Shown here piece after piece: positions 45,934 through 58,200 of a stretch of 64,000 nt of DNA (positions are counted from its first letter, which is position 1; the number at the start of each line of letters is the position of its first letter). This DNA comes from Cryptomeria japonica (lineage: Eukaryota > Streptophyta > Pinopsida > Cupressales > Cupressaceae). The notes below the pieces were generated by a model that ran no database searches, was not told the origin of the DNA, and saw only the letters and a program-made list of their open reading frames with translations. The DNA lies in NCBI RefSeq assembly GCF_030272615.1, contig NC_081409.1:21888260-21952259 (forward strand). The letters run 5' to 3'. Position numbers and translations under genes: made by a program.

Positions 45934-47166
45934 ATGCCGTTTGCTCTGAAGAATACATAAACAACATATCAAAGGGCTATGACAACACTCTCTCATGACA
46001 TGATCCACAATATCATGGAAGAATATGTGAACGATCTACTGGCTAAATCATAGACAAGAGAAGGTCACCTTGAAGTCCTGGAAAAGATATTTGATCGATT
46101 AGAGCAATACAATGTTAGGTTAAACCCAAAAAAGTTTGTTTGGTGTAACAACAGGTAAAATTTCAGGCTTCATTATGTCTAACAGAGGAATTGAAGTAGA
46201 TCCTGCAAAGGTCAAAGCAATCATGGATATGCACGCTCCATCAATACTTAAGCAGTTAAGAGGGTTACAAGGAAGACTATAGTTTATAAGAAGGTTCATA
46301 GCACAACTAGCAGATAAATGTCATCCATTTCAGTATTTACTTAGAAAAGGAGTTACTTTCAAATGGACAGAACAGTGCCAAGAATATTTTCAAGCTTTAA
46401 AAGGTTATCTTTTGAATACTCAAGTATTAGTTCCACCTACTCAAGGAAAGCCCCTATTACTATATATATCAACAATAAACTCATCTTTAGGAGCCTTGTT
46501 CACACAACATTATGATCAAGGAAAGGAAAGAGAAATCTACTATATAAGTAGAACCCTAATTTGATATGAGCTTAATTACACTCCTATAGAATGAGCATGT
46601 CTAGCAGTGATCTTCACATCTAAAAAACTTAGAAATTATATGCTAAGTCACAAAGTCCAACTCATCGCATGTTTTGATCCACTCAAATATTTGTTAAGCA
46701 GAGCAACATTGACTGGAAGATTGGTTAAGTGGGTCATGATTTTAAGTGAGTTTGATATAGAGTATGTGGATAGAAAGACAATCAAAGAGCAGATTATAAC
46801 AGATTAGTTAGCAGAGGATCTCTTGCAAGAGAGTCACCCGCTACTAATAGACTTTCCTGATGAATCTGTGTTTACATTGACAACATCCACCATGTTGAAA
46901 TTATACTTTGATGGGTCCTATACAAATCATGGAGCTAGAGCTATGATTCTTTTCATCACCCCTCAAGGTGATTCTATCCCTAAATCATTCAGAATAAATT
47001 TTCCATGTACGAACAATATTGCTGAATATGAAGCTCTCATCATAGGACTTCATACCGCTATACAGTGGAGGAAAAAATAATTAGAAGTCTACGTTGACTC
47101 ACAATTGATTGTAAATCAAGTCAATGATGACTATAACACAAAAGATGATAAATTGCTGCCTTATAA
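45934..47166 (+). pseudogene. Gypsy-2 reverse transcriptase C-terminus and RNase H
   Basis: MPFALKNTxTTYQRAMTTL, then EEYVNDLLAKS (catalytic VDD is VND), NVRLNPKKFVW, GKISGFIMSNRGIEVDPAKV and LRGLQGRL. The RT-linked RNase H (LLLYISTINSSLGALFTQ) and the second RNase H (KLYFDGSYTNHGARAMILF, NNIAEYEALIIGLHTAI, VDSQLIVNQVNDDYNTKDDK) follow. It stops in LLPYK at 47166, where Copia-3 begins. At least five stops and a frameshift near 46147 are present. Confidence 0.85.
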
Positions 47167-48023
47167 ACTATTGTGTTGTCATTGATGTCAATTGTAACCA
47201 GTAATGATGTTGTAATGATGTTGTTTTGCAACCGATAGGTGAGAAAGTGAAGGAAAAAGGTATTACTTTAGAAGCAGTGAGATCAACTGGTAACCCTACC
47301 TATTGATGTGCCAAAACCTAACCGATGGAGCTTGGTGAATTGGTTATATTGATTTATGATCAAATGGTGATTGGTAATGATTATGCCACATATGCATGTT
47401 GTATGTGTTAAGTTTCAAGTGTTTTTTGGCACATAGAGATAACGGTTTTATCTTGGGAATGATCAAATACATTGCATGAAGAGGAAATTGCATGATGAGT
47501 TATAGGAATCAATGAAGGAGAGATCAAGGAGTGGTTGAGGTTGTCTTGAACAATGTGCAATGATTTCTATGTAATCCAACGGTCATACTTGAACCAATTT
47601 GTTTGTAATCTCTATGAGATCTTAGGTTTGTGATGTGTTATCGACCTATTGTTTTGCTTATAAGGTCGATGAGTTGTTTTGTTGTATTATTGAAAATTTG
47701 GTTAAGTGTCAGTGTGATTGATTGCTGAACTAGGAGGAGTATCTGCAGTATGTGTGAAGGAAGATAGAAGCATGAAAAGGATCCGATCAAGCAGAGTAGT
47801 GCTATTTACCATATCAACAAACCCTGTTGTTTTCTAACAATTACAATAGTTAAATCCCTTAACCAGGTAAGATTTAACAAGCTTGGTGCTTTCTAAATCC
47901 TATAACTAGGTGATCCATTAGCTTGGATTTCAAATCCTCTACCAAGGTTACTCCTAATAGGGTATTGCTTCTAACAGGGCATTATAGTCAATCCCTTAAC
48001 CAGGTGGTCCCTAACAGGATCTG
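47166..48023 (+). repeat. Copia-3 5' LTR, first segment
   Basis: Colinear with the 3' LTR from its position 59758 onward (AACTATT then TGTTGTCATTGATGTCAATT). It lacks the terminal TGTTGGTATTTGATTGAAG. It ends at the ATCTG duplication of Copia-4. Confidence 0.85.
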
Positions 48024-48829
48024 TGTTGGCATATGCACACTCCAATGAGACATTGTATGTGATTGAAGGTTTTGTCATTGATGGCAACCTTGCAATCTTA
48101 TGGCACCGACAAAGGCATTATATCGGCATCAACATATTACACTCTACACCGACACCGACACAGAAGAAAAGAAGTATACCGGTACACAAGAAAAGAAGTA
48201 TACCAACACAGAGGCTAACATGATTTTTGTTATACAATATTTTGTTTATTATTGTAAGTCAACTTGGAAAATTGTAAAATGACTCTTATATATAAAGTAG
48301 ATCATTGTAGACATTTTGTAATGTAAGGAGAAAGTGAGGTAGGAGCATAAAAGAAAATATTAGGTAGACCTAATGTGCGAAATATAGGTCAAGGGGTATA
48401 TGTAAAGAACAGAGCAGGAACCGGTACTGAATCTGGTATTTAAGATGCTATTGTAAAGCAATATAAGTTATTGGATTTGTATAATCTTTATTGTAAGTCA
48501 GTGTGACTTCCCATTGAGCAGTGAGCTCTAGGCAGTTGGCCTTCCTGCATGTGCAGGCCCCTATTGTAAGTAATATTCTCTTATTGGCTAGTGAGTGAAT
48601 ATTGTGGGTCACAAATCCCACCGAGGTTTTCCCCACACTGGGTTTCCTTGTTAAAATCTTGTGTTATGGTGTGCTTTTCATGTGGATGTACTTGATTTTG
48701 TTTATTGCATTATTTCTTGCATATCGGTACACTGTTATATTATGTTCTGCATGTTTTAAGTTAAGAAAATCTAAATACCAGTTAGATATTGATTCACCCC
48801 CCCTCTTAGTATCTGTGGGACCCCTAACA
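48024..48829 (+). repeat. Copia-4 5' LTR
   Basis: It begins TGTTGGCATATGCACACTCC and ends ACCCCTAACA. It includes the shared Copia LTR blocks GAGGTTTTCCCCA and GGGTTTCCTTGTTAAA, and a short internal duplication of AGAAAAGAAGTATACC (48172-48212). Confidence 0.93.
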
Positions 48830-48831
48830 AT

Positions 48832-48843
48832 TGGTATCAGAGC
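48832..48843 (+). other. Copia-4 primer-binding site
   Basis: TGGTATCAGAGC, two bases after the LTR end; initiator-Met tRNA type. Confidence 0.9.
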
Positions 48844-48900
48844 CTGGTCCTCTATTTTCAGAAGCCTAACAGCTTGAGGAAGATCTTGACACCGGTAAAA

Positions 48901-49965
48901 ATGGAAAATCTGATGAAGCAACTTGAAGGAGCTCTTACAGACTATGATGCAGAGAAATTGAAAAATATCAAACTAGAAGATGATTTAAGGGCAGCTCAGG
49001 ATATCATTCAGGCACTTCAAGAAAATTTTACTGTTGCAAGAAATAAGAGAAGAGAACTTTGTGAAAAATTGCAAAATGAGAATGATGAAAAGGAATCACT
49101 TAATGATATGATAAGCAAGTTGAAACAAGAGAACATGACAACAAAAAATGAAATGTAGGATATGACTATGAGATTTTGCAAAGAGATTGAGAACAAGAAG
49201 AAGAATGAAGAAGAATTGACCAGAAGACTAAGTGATGCAGCAAATGAGAATACAAGACCTAGCTATGAAAATGACATGTTGAAGACAGATCTGATGCATA
49301 CTCAAAATGACTCAAATGAACTGATGAGACAAAAAGAAATCTTGGAAAGAGAACTTGAAACTGCAAATCAACACAAAGAAAAATTCAAGAAAAGCTTAGA
49401 GGAACTTGGCACCTTGCTGAAGAATCAAAAACCTAAAGGTGACACTTCTGGAATTGGCTTTGAAGTTGGTGAAAGCTCTGGTACTGCAAATACTCAAGAT
49501 CACAGCAAACCGGTAAGACAACCTAATGCTTATAAATTCAATGGTAAATGCTTTAACTGTAATAAGTATGGTCATAGAGCAAATGAATGTAGATCTAGAA
49601 ATTATCAGAATATCAACACACCCGCCAATTAATGTTCCAAATGCAACAAAGTTGGTCACAACTCTGAAAACTGCAGAATGAATGTGAGATGTTATGTTTG
49701 TGGAAGATTTAGACATTTATCTAATCAATGCAGAACACAAACCGACATAGGTTATGGGAAAGCTATTCAGAAGAATAATGTAACTTGTTATGCATGTAAC
49801 AAGATTGGGCATATTGCTAAATTTTATAGAAGTAAAGGAACATCGGTAGACAACAAAATTTCTAGCTTGAAAGGTAAAGAAAAAGTTGAAGAGGTTAAGA
49901 AAGAATTCTCAAAACAATGGATTAGAAAAGCTGATCTAAATATTGGGAATCTTCTCCACCGGTAG
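48901..49965 (+). pseudogene. Copia-4 gag with coiled coil and four zinc-knuckle positions
   Basis: One frame from MENLMKQLEGALTDYDAEKL to the stop at 49963, with in-frame stops only at 49156 (TAG) and 49630 (TAA). The first 170 residues are a Lys/Glu-rich coiled coil (LERELETANQHKEKFKKSLE). The C-terminal third has CFNCNKYGHRANEC, CSKCNKVGHNSENC, CYVCGRFRHLSNQC (Gly before His lost) and CYACNKIGHIAKFY (last Cys lost). Copia gags usually have one or two knuckles, so four is high; multiple knuckles are known in Sirevirus gags. No gag core of the UBN2 type precedes the coiled coil. Confidence 0.85.
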
Positions 49966-50356
49966 AACAAACCAATGCTTCACCGGCAGGATAGAGTGAT
50001 GCTTCACCGGAAGGAAAGAACAGTGCTCCATTGCCAGGAAGTTCTTCATCCAATTGAAGAAAATTTCCTTGAGGGTTTGGCAATCTATTGATACATGTGC
50101 TATTATTCCCTTGGTTAAGATAAGAAGTTGGAAATTACTTATTACCGACAAACAATGTTAAGTGAATACTTAATCGGCATGCAATTAATGTGGTAGATGG
50201 CGAAAAGACACTATAAAGTTAAGGTTTTGGCTCCATTTCATTTCACCAAGATTTCAAATTTTCAGAGAGCACGAAGACTCCTAGCTAAGGCATTTCGAGC
50301 AAGAAGCAAGCACACTCCAAGCAATCATCCATCCAAGGTAGTAAAGGTATTTAATC
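49966..50356 (+). other. Copia-4 region between gag and second ORF
   Basis: About 390 bp where pol would be expected. It holds short imperfect repeats of 'ATGCTTCACCGG' (49976-50010) and a leader-like stretch before the ATG. No integrase or polymerase remnant is visible. Confidence 0.6.
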
Positions 50357-53300
50357 ATGGCATCCACCTCTACAATTGAATACAGAGCAAACCCTACTGT
50401 TGTTGAAGTAATAAAGAGACCTAGGCCCATATTTCAGTTAGTTCCTAAGATAGCAAAGAAGGATGATACCTTAGGTGCTTTTTCTCAAATTCCTAAGGGA
50501 GTTGTTTATGCTGAAGACCCCCAAATGTACATCCACTATAACATTGAAGAGTTAGGAGATGAGGAAATCAAAACCATGTATAAAACCGTGAGATGTGATA
50601 ATACCAACAATGTAAAGGATGAACACAAAATCATTGAGACCCTAGGATTTACAGAAATCCTTAGTATTCCTGAATTTCCAAAGGATGTTATTAGGATAGT
50701 TTTAAGCAGGGTACATGGAGAATTTTTCTGGTTAGATGCAATCCATAAGATCACCAAGGAAGTTGTAAAAGCTATCACAGGGTTACTGACCACCGGTAAG
50801 AGACTAGATAAAACCAAGAAGGTTTCCAATGACCTAGTTATTAACCTAACTGGTGCAACATTTGACAAGAGGTCTCTAAGGGTTAATGATGTAAAAGATA
50901 TCAATGTGAGATTTATCGGCATGATATTAGGGTATAAAGCTACTCATGCTAATAGACTTAATTCAATTTCAAGTTTATGCATTAAGAGTGCTTATGACAT
51001 GGTCACAAACAATGCAAAAATTGACATATGTGAATGGTTAAAGGATGAACTAATTGACAACCTTGGAAAGATCAAAAAGGACAAGAAAGGAACTTTCAGA
51101 TTTGGAAATCTGTTAGTATGTCTAATGCTACACATAACAAAATAGGTTCCCAGTATAGGTTACAAATAACTTGGATATGACATACCGGTAGGAAAACAAT
51201 TGACTAAACTATTCAATAACATGGGTGAGAACAAGGAAAACAATATTAATGACTTCTTTCAAGCATTAAAAGCTAAAATGAAGAAAAGAGTAAGACTATC
51301 TCAGAAGATTGTAGACAAATACAAAGATGATATATGCTTTGTCATCAAGAAAGATGAAATCAGGATGGAAGCGGTCATCCCAAGGACAGTCTGGGTAACC
51401 GAGATGGGATATGAAATAGATGATCACATAGTTGAAACATATGCCAAAGCACTTCTGGAAGCCCCTAGAGAACCAAAAGAAGAAATATTTGGTAGTGTTG
51501 AAACCATAGAAAGCCAAATTCAATCAAAGAAAATAGTGAAAAATGTTGAGGCAGTTGTGAGGAAAGGATCCAGACAAGTAAAATCCATTAAGGAAGATGT
51601 ATTGAAGAAAACCGACATAACAGAGGATGAGTTAGCAGCTCCACAACCTGAAACTCACCTATCACCAGGTACTTCTTTAGGAAGTGACATGCTTGCAACT
51701 TTTAAAAGAGTTGTAAGGAAAAGAGATCCTTCACCGGAAACCACACCTTCACCTAGGAGGACAAGACAAAAGCAACAAGCAGTGAGATCTCCGGTTAGAA
51801 AGGCCACACCAAAGAAGAAACTAACACCTAAGAAGAAGAAAAGGACAAACAAAGAATTGGCCCCTCTTGATATACTACTAAATGAAATCATAGAGGAAGG
51901 TAAACTAAAGAACATAGAGAAAATATATGACACTCTAATAGCTGATGAAAAAGAGCAAGTTGAGAATAGTGTTATATTACATATGGATATGTACAAGAAA
52001 TTTTTGATGGAAGTAGTCAATGAAATTCCTGATGAATTATTCAAAAAACTAGAGGCAAGAAGACAGGCAATGATAGAATTGGATAAGAAAATAAAAATTG
52101 AGAAGCTACTTGCTGTATATCCGGTAAACTCTCCATAGGAAATTGATGATCTGATTGCAAAGGCCAACTAGTCAGTATTCTCTACCGCACACCGACATAT
52201 TTCACTAATGGCAGGAAGAGTTAATGAAGTGACATAGGAAACAAAAGATGGATGGGATATATTCCTGGATGAGAAAGAAAAACAAGAAGAGTACAGGAAC
52301 CCTAAACCTATAAAGGTATATCAGAAAGACAGAGACAAGGGGAAAGGTAAAGTTGGTGGACCACCAAGTATCAAGGTTAGAGACAACTTACCCCCACGTT
52401 CTTTAAATACTCCACCGGTGAAAACAACAACTACTGAAGATCAACCGACAACCGAAAGTATGGATGTAGACGATAATAATCCTAATTTTTAAGTCCTATA
52501 TACTGTGGATGTTGATACTCAGAAGATCAACATAGTAGTAGACAAAGATACAACTGAAAAGTCAAATATGGCTAGTGAGCCTCCGATAGCAGGGGAAATT
52601 GATAAACCAACAAATGATAAAGAGAAAAAGGTAGAGACTGAGTCATAGACTGAGGCAATTCAACATACTGAGAAACAGACAAAGAAAAAGGCTCCAGAAC
52701 AATAACAACCAGAATAGGTACATAAGGAAATAGTGCCACCGACAACTAGTGAAGGAGGAAAACCAGTGCTTAAAGAAATGCAGACACAAACTGACCTACC
52801 AGAGGTCAATACAAGATTGGTAACTTCCACCGGTACTCAGATTGTTGGATCGTCATCAACATACAAATCAACAAATGTGACTGAGGCATTACTAGATTCT
52901 ATCAAGAAAATAACCGACTGTAGCTCACAGGCTTACAAAGCAATTGATGATACCATACCAATTTTGAAGGTAATTGCACCTAATTGTAACATAGATAACA
53001 AAGATTCTTTAGGACAATTGGATACATTGTGTAAATATATCTGAGAGAACATTGAGAAAATAAAGGAAGATTCAGTAAAGGATAAAGTAGAAGTTGAAAA
53101 ATAGAAATTCTTTGATGAACAAATAAAGAAGTGTAATAGAGATTTTGACAGACTTCTACTGGAATTATGTAGTTTGTTGAAAGAGTACAAAAATTTGTAT
53201 AAAGATACCTATAAAACAAACTTTTTGACTGTAGATATTGACAAGAAAATGAGCAAGGTACAGGATGAGATCAATGAACTTGCAGATAGCTTTGTCAACT

Positions 53301-53632
53301 CACCTGATACACTATCAATTTTTGAGGAGAAGATAACAAATTTTGAGGAAGAACTACTCAAATTGGAAAGGGAGAAAGAAAGAATAATAAATAAGGCAAA
53401 ACATTTGAGATCTAAACTAAGTCCAAGATTGGACTATCTAGCATCTCTGCGGAAGAAAATTTTTCAGGCATTAATACAGGGAAGCAAAACACCGGCAGAG
53501 CATTTGCAACATCTCATCGGTATAGTGAAGAGAACTGAGACAACAATAAAGGATAGTAAGAAGTTTATGGATAGTATAAACTTGATTTTGGGAGATCTTT
53601 TTCAGATTATAACTACCCAGCTACAAGATTGA
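50357..53632 (+). pseudogene. Copia-4 second ORF: large coiled-coil protein of unknown function
   Basis: A single frame of 1,092 codons with about 11 in-frame stops (for example 51143, 51167, 52136, 52493, 53042, 53102) and no frameshift. Residues 1-330 look globular (FSQIPKGVVYAEDPQMYIHY, RVHGEFFWLDAIHKITKEVV, LVINLTGATFDKRSLRV, FRFGNLLVCLMLHITK). That layout vaguely resembles the family called 'putative plant transposon protein', which I cannot confirm. Residues 450-500 are basic (ATPKKKLTPKKKKRTNK, nuclear-signal-like). A Glu/Lys/Thr-rich linker and a C-terminal coiled coil (FEEELLKLEREKERIINKAK) follow. It is not gag, protease, integrase or polymerase. A Sirevirus env-like ORF with pol deleted, or a captured host gene, are alternatives. 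Confidence 0.7.
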
Positions 53633-53848
53633 GTTTATGGATAGTTGAAACTACAAACTCTACTGTAATCTTGACAACCTTTGTCATTGATGCCAAAGGG
53701 GGAGTAGTGGGATGAGAAAGTTCAAAACACAGGAATCATATGCTCAGGGGGAGCTCTCACATTTTTGGTAACATTTTTTGGACTGCACACTTTTGAACAC
53801 TTTTTGAAATTTCTCATGAGTGTTGCCATCAATGCCAAAGGGGGAGAT
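53633..53848 (+). other. Copia-4 3' region with three polypurine tracts
   Basis: AAAGGGGGAG at 53695, CAGGGGGAG at 53745 and AAAGGGGGAGAT at 53837, the last abutting the LTR. CAATGCCAAAGGGGGAG-type context is repeated at the first and third. Confidence 0.8.
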
Positions 53849-54655
53849 TGTTGGCATATGCACACTCCAATGAGACATTGTATGCGATTGAAGGTTTTGT
53901 CATTGATGGCAACCTTGCAATCTTATGGCACCGACGAAGGCATTATATCGGCATCAATAGATCACACTCTACACTGGCACCAACATAGAAGAAAAGAAGT
54001 ATACCGACATAGAAGAAAAGAAGTATACCAGCACAAAGGCCGATACGATTTTTGTTATACAATATTTTATTTATTATTGTAAGCCGACTTGGAAAATTGT
54101 AAAATGACTCTTATATATAAAGGAGATCATTGTAGACATTTTGTAATGTAAGGAGAAAGTGAGGTAGGAGCATTAAAGAAAATATTAGGCAGACCTAATG
54201 TGCGAAATATAGGTCAAGGGGTATATGTAAAGAACATAGCAGGAACCGGTACTGAATCTGGTATTGAAGATGCTATTGTAAAGTAGTACAAGTTATTGGA
54301 TTTTTATAATCCTTATTGTAAGTCAGTGTGACTTCCCATTGAGGAGTGAGCTCTAGGCAGTTGGCCTTCCTGCATGTGCAGGCCCCTATTGTAAGTAATA
54401 TTCTCTTATTGGCTAGTGAGTGAATATTGTGGGTCACAAATCCCACTGAGGTTTTTCCCACACAGGGTTTCCTCATTAAAATCTTGTGTTATGGTGTTCT
54501 TTTCATGTGGATGTACTTGATTCTGTTTATTGCATTATTTCTTGCATACCGGTACACTATTATATTATGTTCTGCATGTTTTAAGTTAAGAAAATCTAAA
54601 TACCAGTTAGATACTGATTCACCCCCCCCTCTCAGTATCTGTGGGACCCCTAACA
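53849..54655 (+). repeat. Copia-4 3' LTR
   Basis: It begins TGTTGGCATATGCACACTCC and ends ACCCCTAACA. It differs from the 5' LTR most in the first 240 bp, around the GAAGTATACC repeats. By eye about 5% overall. Confidence 0.93.
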
Positions 54656-55172
54656 ATCTATCCCTAATATGAAATTTTGTAAAGCATTAACAAGATTGGC
54701 TCCTAACAGGGTGAAATTCAAAATAATTTAGAATACTTGTGGGTATTCATTCTCGCTATGGTTTTTCTCATTTGGGTTTCCATGTTAAAAATCATTGTGT
54801 CAAGTGGTGAGCGATTTTTGTGGTTATGTTTGATATGGTTAATTTTCTTAACTATTAAATCCACTTAGATATGTTAAGATGACTGACAGTTATCTAAAAT
54901 GTTCTTTTACTATTGTTAGTAAAGTATTTTGATGTTTTGGTTAAATGATTTGGGAGTTTCAGATTTGTTATACTGTTATTTTGATATGCCAATCAAACCG
55001 GTAAACTGTCAGTGCTATTGCAGTTTGTAGCTCAATGTTTGAACCAGTTTGTTTAGTGATTGACTTGTGAGATTGTTTTTGAGTTTGGTGAAAATTTAGT
55101 TAGTTTTCTATCTACTGATTCACCCCTCCTCTCAGTAGTTGTCTAGATCCTTATTGATTCATCATATTATCA
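54656..55172 (+). repeat. Copia-3 5' LTR, second segment
   Basis: After the ATCTA duplication it is colinear with 60613-61129, including GGGTTTCCATGTTAAAAATC, CACCCCTCCTCTCAGTAG and the end ATATTATCA. Confidence 0.88.
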
Positions 55173-55174
55173 AT

Positions 55175-55186
55175 TGGTATCAGAGC
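55175..55186 (+). other. Copia-3 primer-binding site
   Basis: TGGTATCAGAGC, two bases after the 5' LTR end. Confidence 0.9.
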
Positions 55187-55245
55187 ATTTCAGGTCCTCT
55201 AGTGTCTAAGCCTAACAAATTGAGGTAAAGATCTAGAAGAGCACG

Positions 55246-58200
55246 ATGAAGAAAGAAGGTCCAAATTTTAATAGGGAAAACTATAGAATATGGAGTGATA
55301 GGATGAAAATCTATATCAAGAGTCTAGGAAGTCAATACTGGGAACATGTTGTTACACAATATACTGCACCTAGTGGGACTTTGTCTGATGATCAAAAGAA
55401 AGAGCAACAAGAGAATAATCAAGCATTGGAGGTGATTATCAGTTCTTTATCTAATTCAAAGTATGTTGATGTCCATGGTCTGGAGACTGCTTATGATGCG
55501 TGGAAGAAACTTGAGGAGATCTATAGCGATGATGAGCATGTGAAGATTGCCAAAGAAGAGAGTCTGAGAGGTAATTTTGTTGACATGCGGATGTCTGAAG
55601 GTGAGAATATTCAATAGTATGGTCAAAGGATCAAGCAGATAGTCGGTGAGATAAAAAGTATTGGTGGTAAAGTGGAGGATGCCACAGTGGTTAGTAAGGT
55701 GTCGAGAACCCTTCTACTAGTCTATGCTATCTGAGTTGCAGCCATTCAGGAGCTAAAGTATATTGATAAAACAAAGGTAACCCTTGACTCCATCATTGGT
55801 AAACTTACTGCATTTGAGTTAAATGGTTATGATGGTAGTGCTCAGAAATTTGAATATGCATTTAGAGCTTCATTTTCTAACCCACCTGTGAGTCAAAACA
55901 AAGATTTTAGTCACAATTATGAGTCTAGATCTAGTAGAGAAGTTGATGATGAAGATAGTCTGATTGAGCTTGAAGCATTGTTGGCCAAGTAGTTACCTAG
56001 ATGTACCGGTAAGTACAAAGGTAAATTACCTTTGAAGTGTTTTGCATGTAACAAGATTGGACATATTGCTGCTAACTATCCTAATGGTGACAATGAGCTT
56101 AAGTGTGAGAAGTACAAGAAGTACAAAGGAAAAGGCAAAAGAGATTGCCTCATTGCAGTTGATGGTGAAATCACTGATGAGGAATCAGAGGGAGATGCTA
56201 ATTACATTGTCTTTGTTGCCATTAAAGAGGAGACATCTGATTAGAAGGCATTATTTTCTCGCATGGATAGTTCCGATGATTGGATCATAGATAGTGGTTG
56301 TTCACACCACATGACTGGCGACTAGAGTAAATTTCTTACTTTGAAGGAATTTGATGGAGGAGTTGTGAGATTTGGAAATGACTCACCCTGCATGGTAAAA
56401 GGAAAGGGAACCATTTCTCTTAATGGAAAGAGTAGTGCAAATGATGTCTACTGGGTTGAAGGATTAAAGCACAATCTGTTGAGTGTAGCTCAACTAAATG
56501 ACAAAGGTTATCCATTGGAATTTAAGAGTAGAATGTGCAAAATCTATGGGAGCAAAGGTGAACTGATTGCAATCGACAAATAGACAAAAGGTAACCCATT
56601 TCACCCAAATCCTAAAGTCAACAAATGTTTAATTGCTAAAGTAGATGATAGTTAGCTTTGGCATCAGAGATTTTGTCATATAAATTTTGATAACATTGTC
56701 AAAGTCAGTAAGTCCAAGTTAGTAAGAGGTTTGCCTCAGTTGGACAAACCGGTGAATGCTCTATGTAAGGAATGTCAGTTAGGGAAGATGACATCCTCAA
56801 CTTTTAAGAGCAAATCTTTCTCAGCAGAACATTTGTTAGATTTGGTTCATACATACCTCTGTGGACCAATAAGGACAAAAAGTATTCAAGGTGATAGATA
56901 TTTTATGATTGTCACTGATGATTGCTCAAGAATGTTGTGGGTCACATTCTTGAAGGACAAAACATAAGCCTTTAGTAAGTTTAAGGCATTCAGGGCCTTA
57001 GCTGAAAAGGAAAGTGGTAAGAAGATAAAGTGTCTGAGGATTGATCAAGGAGGTGAATTTACTTCAGAGGAATTCACTAGATATTGTGAAGACAATGGAA
57101 TTAAGAGGCAAATTTCTGAACCTAGGACACCACAACATAATGGTATTGCAGAGAGGAACAATCAGTCAGTTGTTGAAGCTGCTAGAACAATGCTAATACA
57201 ATGAGGTGTAGCAAAAAATTTCCAGAGAGAAGCTGTCAGCACAACTATATACATTATGAACCAGATATTGGCAAAGAGAGGCAAGATCCTAATGAATACT
57301 GGTATGGTAGATCACCTAATGTCAATCATTTTAAGATTTTTGGTAGTAAATGTTTTATCAAGAGAGGTGACTATGCTGGTAAGTTTGATGCTAAAAGTGA
57401 TGAAGGCATATTTCTTGGTTACTCCACCCATAGTAAGGCCTACACATGTTACAACAACCAGACAAAGAGAATAATTGAAAGTGCTGATGTTTGAGTGGAT
57501 GAGTTACCTAAAGTTTTAGGAGAAACCAGTGAGGAGAAGAAGGAAGATGAACCTTACATTAGGATTTTGGAATCAGAACCGGTGAAGCCAGAAGTTGATG
57601 AGGTGAATGTTGTAGTACCAGTTCAATCGAAATAGGTAGATTTTATAGAAGATGATGATAGTGAGGAAGAAGAATGTGAAGATAATGATCATGTTATTCC
57701 AAGGTATGTGAGACTCAATCATAATCCTGACCAGATTATTGGAGATAAAGATGCTAGAGTGTTAACCTGAAGAAGAATTAGAGAGAATTCTTGCATGATC
57801 TCTACTATTGAGCCTAGAACTGCTAAGGAAGCCTTTGGAGATGATCACTGGATCAAAGCTATGGAAGAGGAGCTTGACCAGATTGAGAAGAATAATACAT
57901 GGACCCTAGTAGCCAGATCGGTGAATAAAAATGTGATAGGAACTAAATGGGTATTCGGGAAAAAACTGAATGAAGATGGAGTAGCCGTCAAAAACAAAGC
58001 AAGATTGGTATGCAAAGATTATGCACATGAAGAAGGAGAAGACTATGGTGAGACATTTGCACCAATTGCTAGATTGGAAGGTGTTAGGACTCTACTTGCA
58101 TTTGAAGCATATAGGGATTCAAATTATATCAGATGGATGTGAAGTCAACATTTCTAAATGGAATACTGGAAGAGGAAGTATATATTGAAAAACTAGATGG

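Larger units (their letters stand above)
18419..47166 (+). mobile_element. Gypsy-2: Ty3/gypsy element repeatedly interrupted
   Basis: Native segments are 18419-27418, 28877-29568, 42293-42504 and 45934-47166. The order is LTR, primer-binding site, long leader, gag, protease, G-patch, reverse transcriptase, RNase H. The breaks are a solo LTR (27419), Copia-2 (29569), a three-LTR element (42505) and Copia-3 (47166). Joining the native pieces restores the reverse transcriptase frame at each of the first three breaks, which strongly supports the reconstruction. Integrase and 3' LTR are not found to the right of Copia-3. Confidence 0.85.
48024..54655 (+). mobile_element. Copia-4: non-autonomous Copia-like element with gag and a large extra ORF
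   Basis: LTRs are 48024-48829 (806 bp) and 53849-54655 (807 bp), with target duplication ATCTG at 48019-48023 and ATCTA at 54656-54660. The order is primer-binding site, gag (48901-49965), second ORF (50357-53632), three polypurine-like tracts (53695, 53745, 53837), LTR. The 6.6-kb element has no protease, integrase or reverse transcriptase. It sits inside the 5' LTR of Copia-3; removing it rejoins that LTR in register with the copy at 60 kb. Confidence 0.9.
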
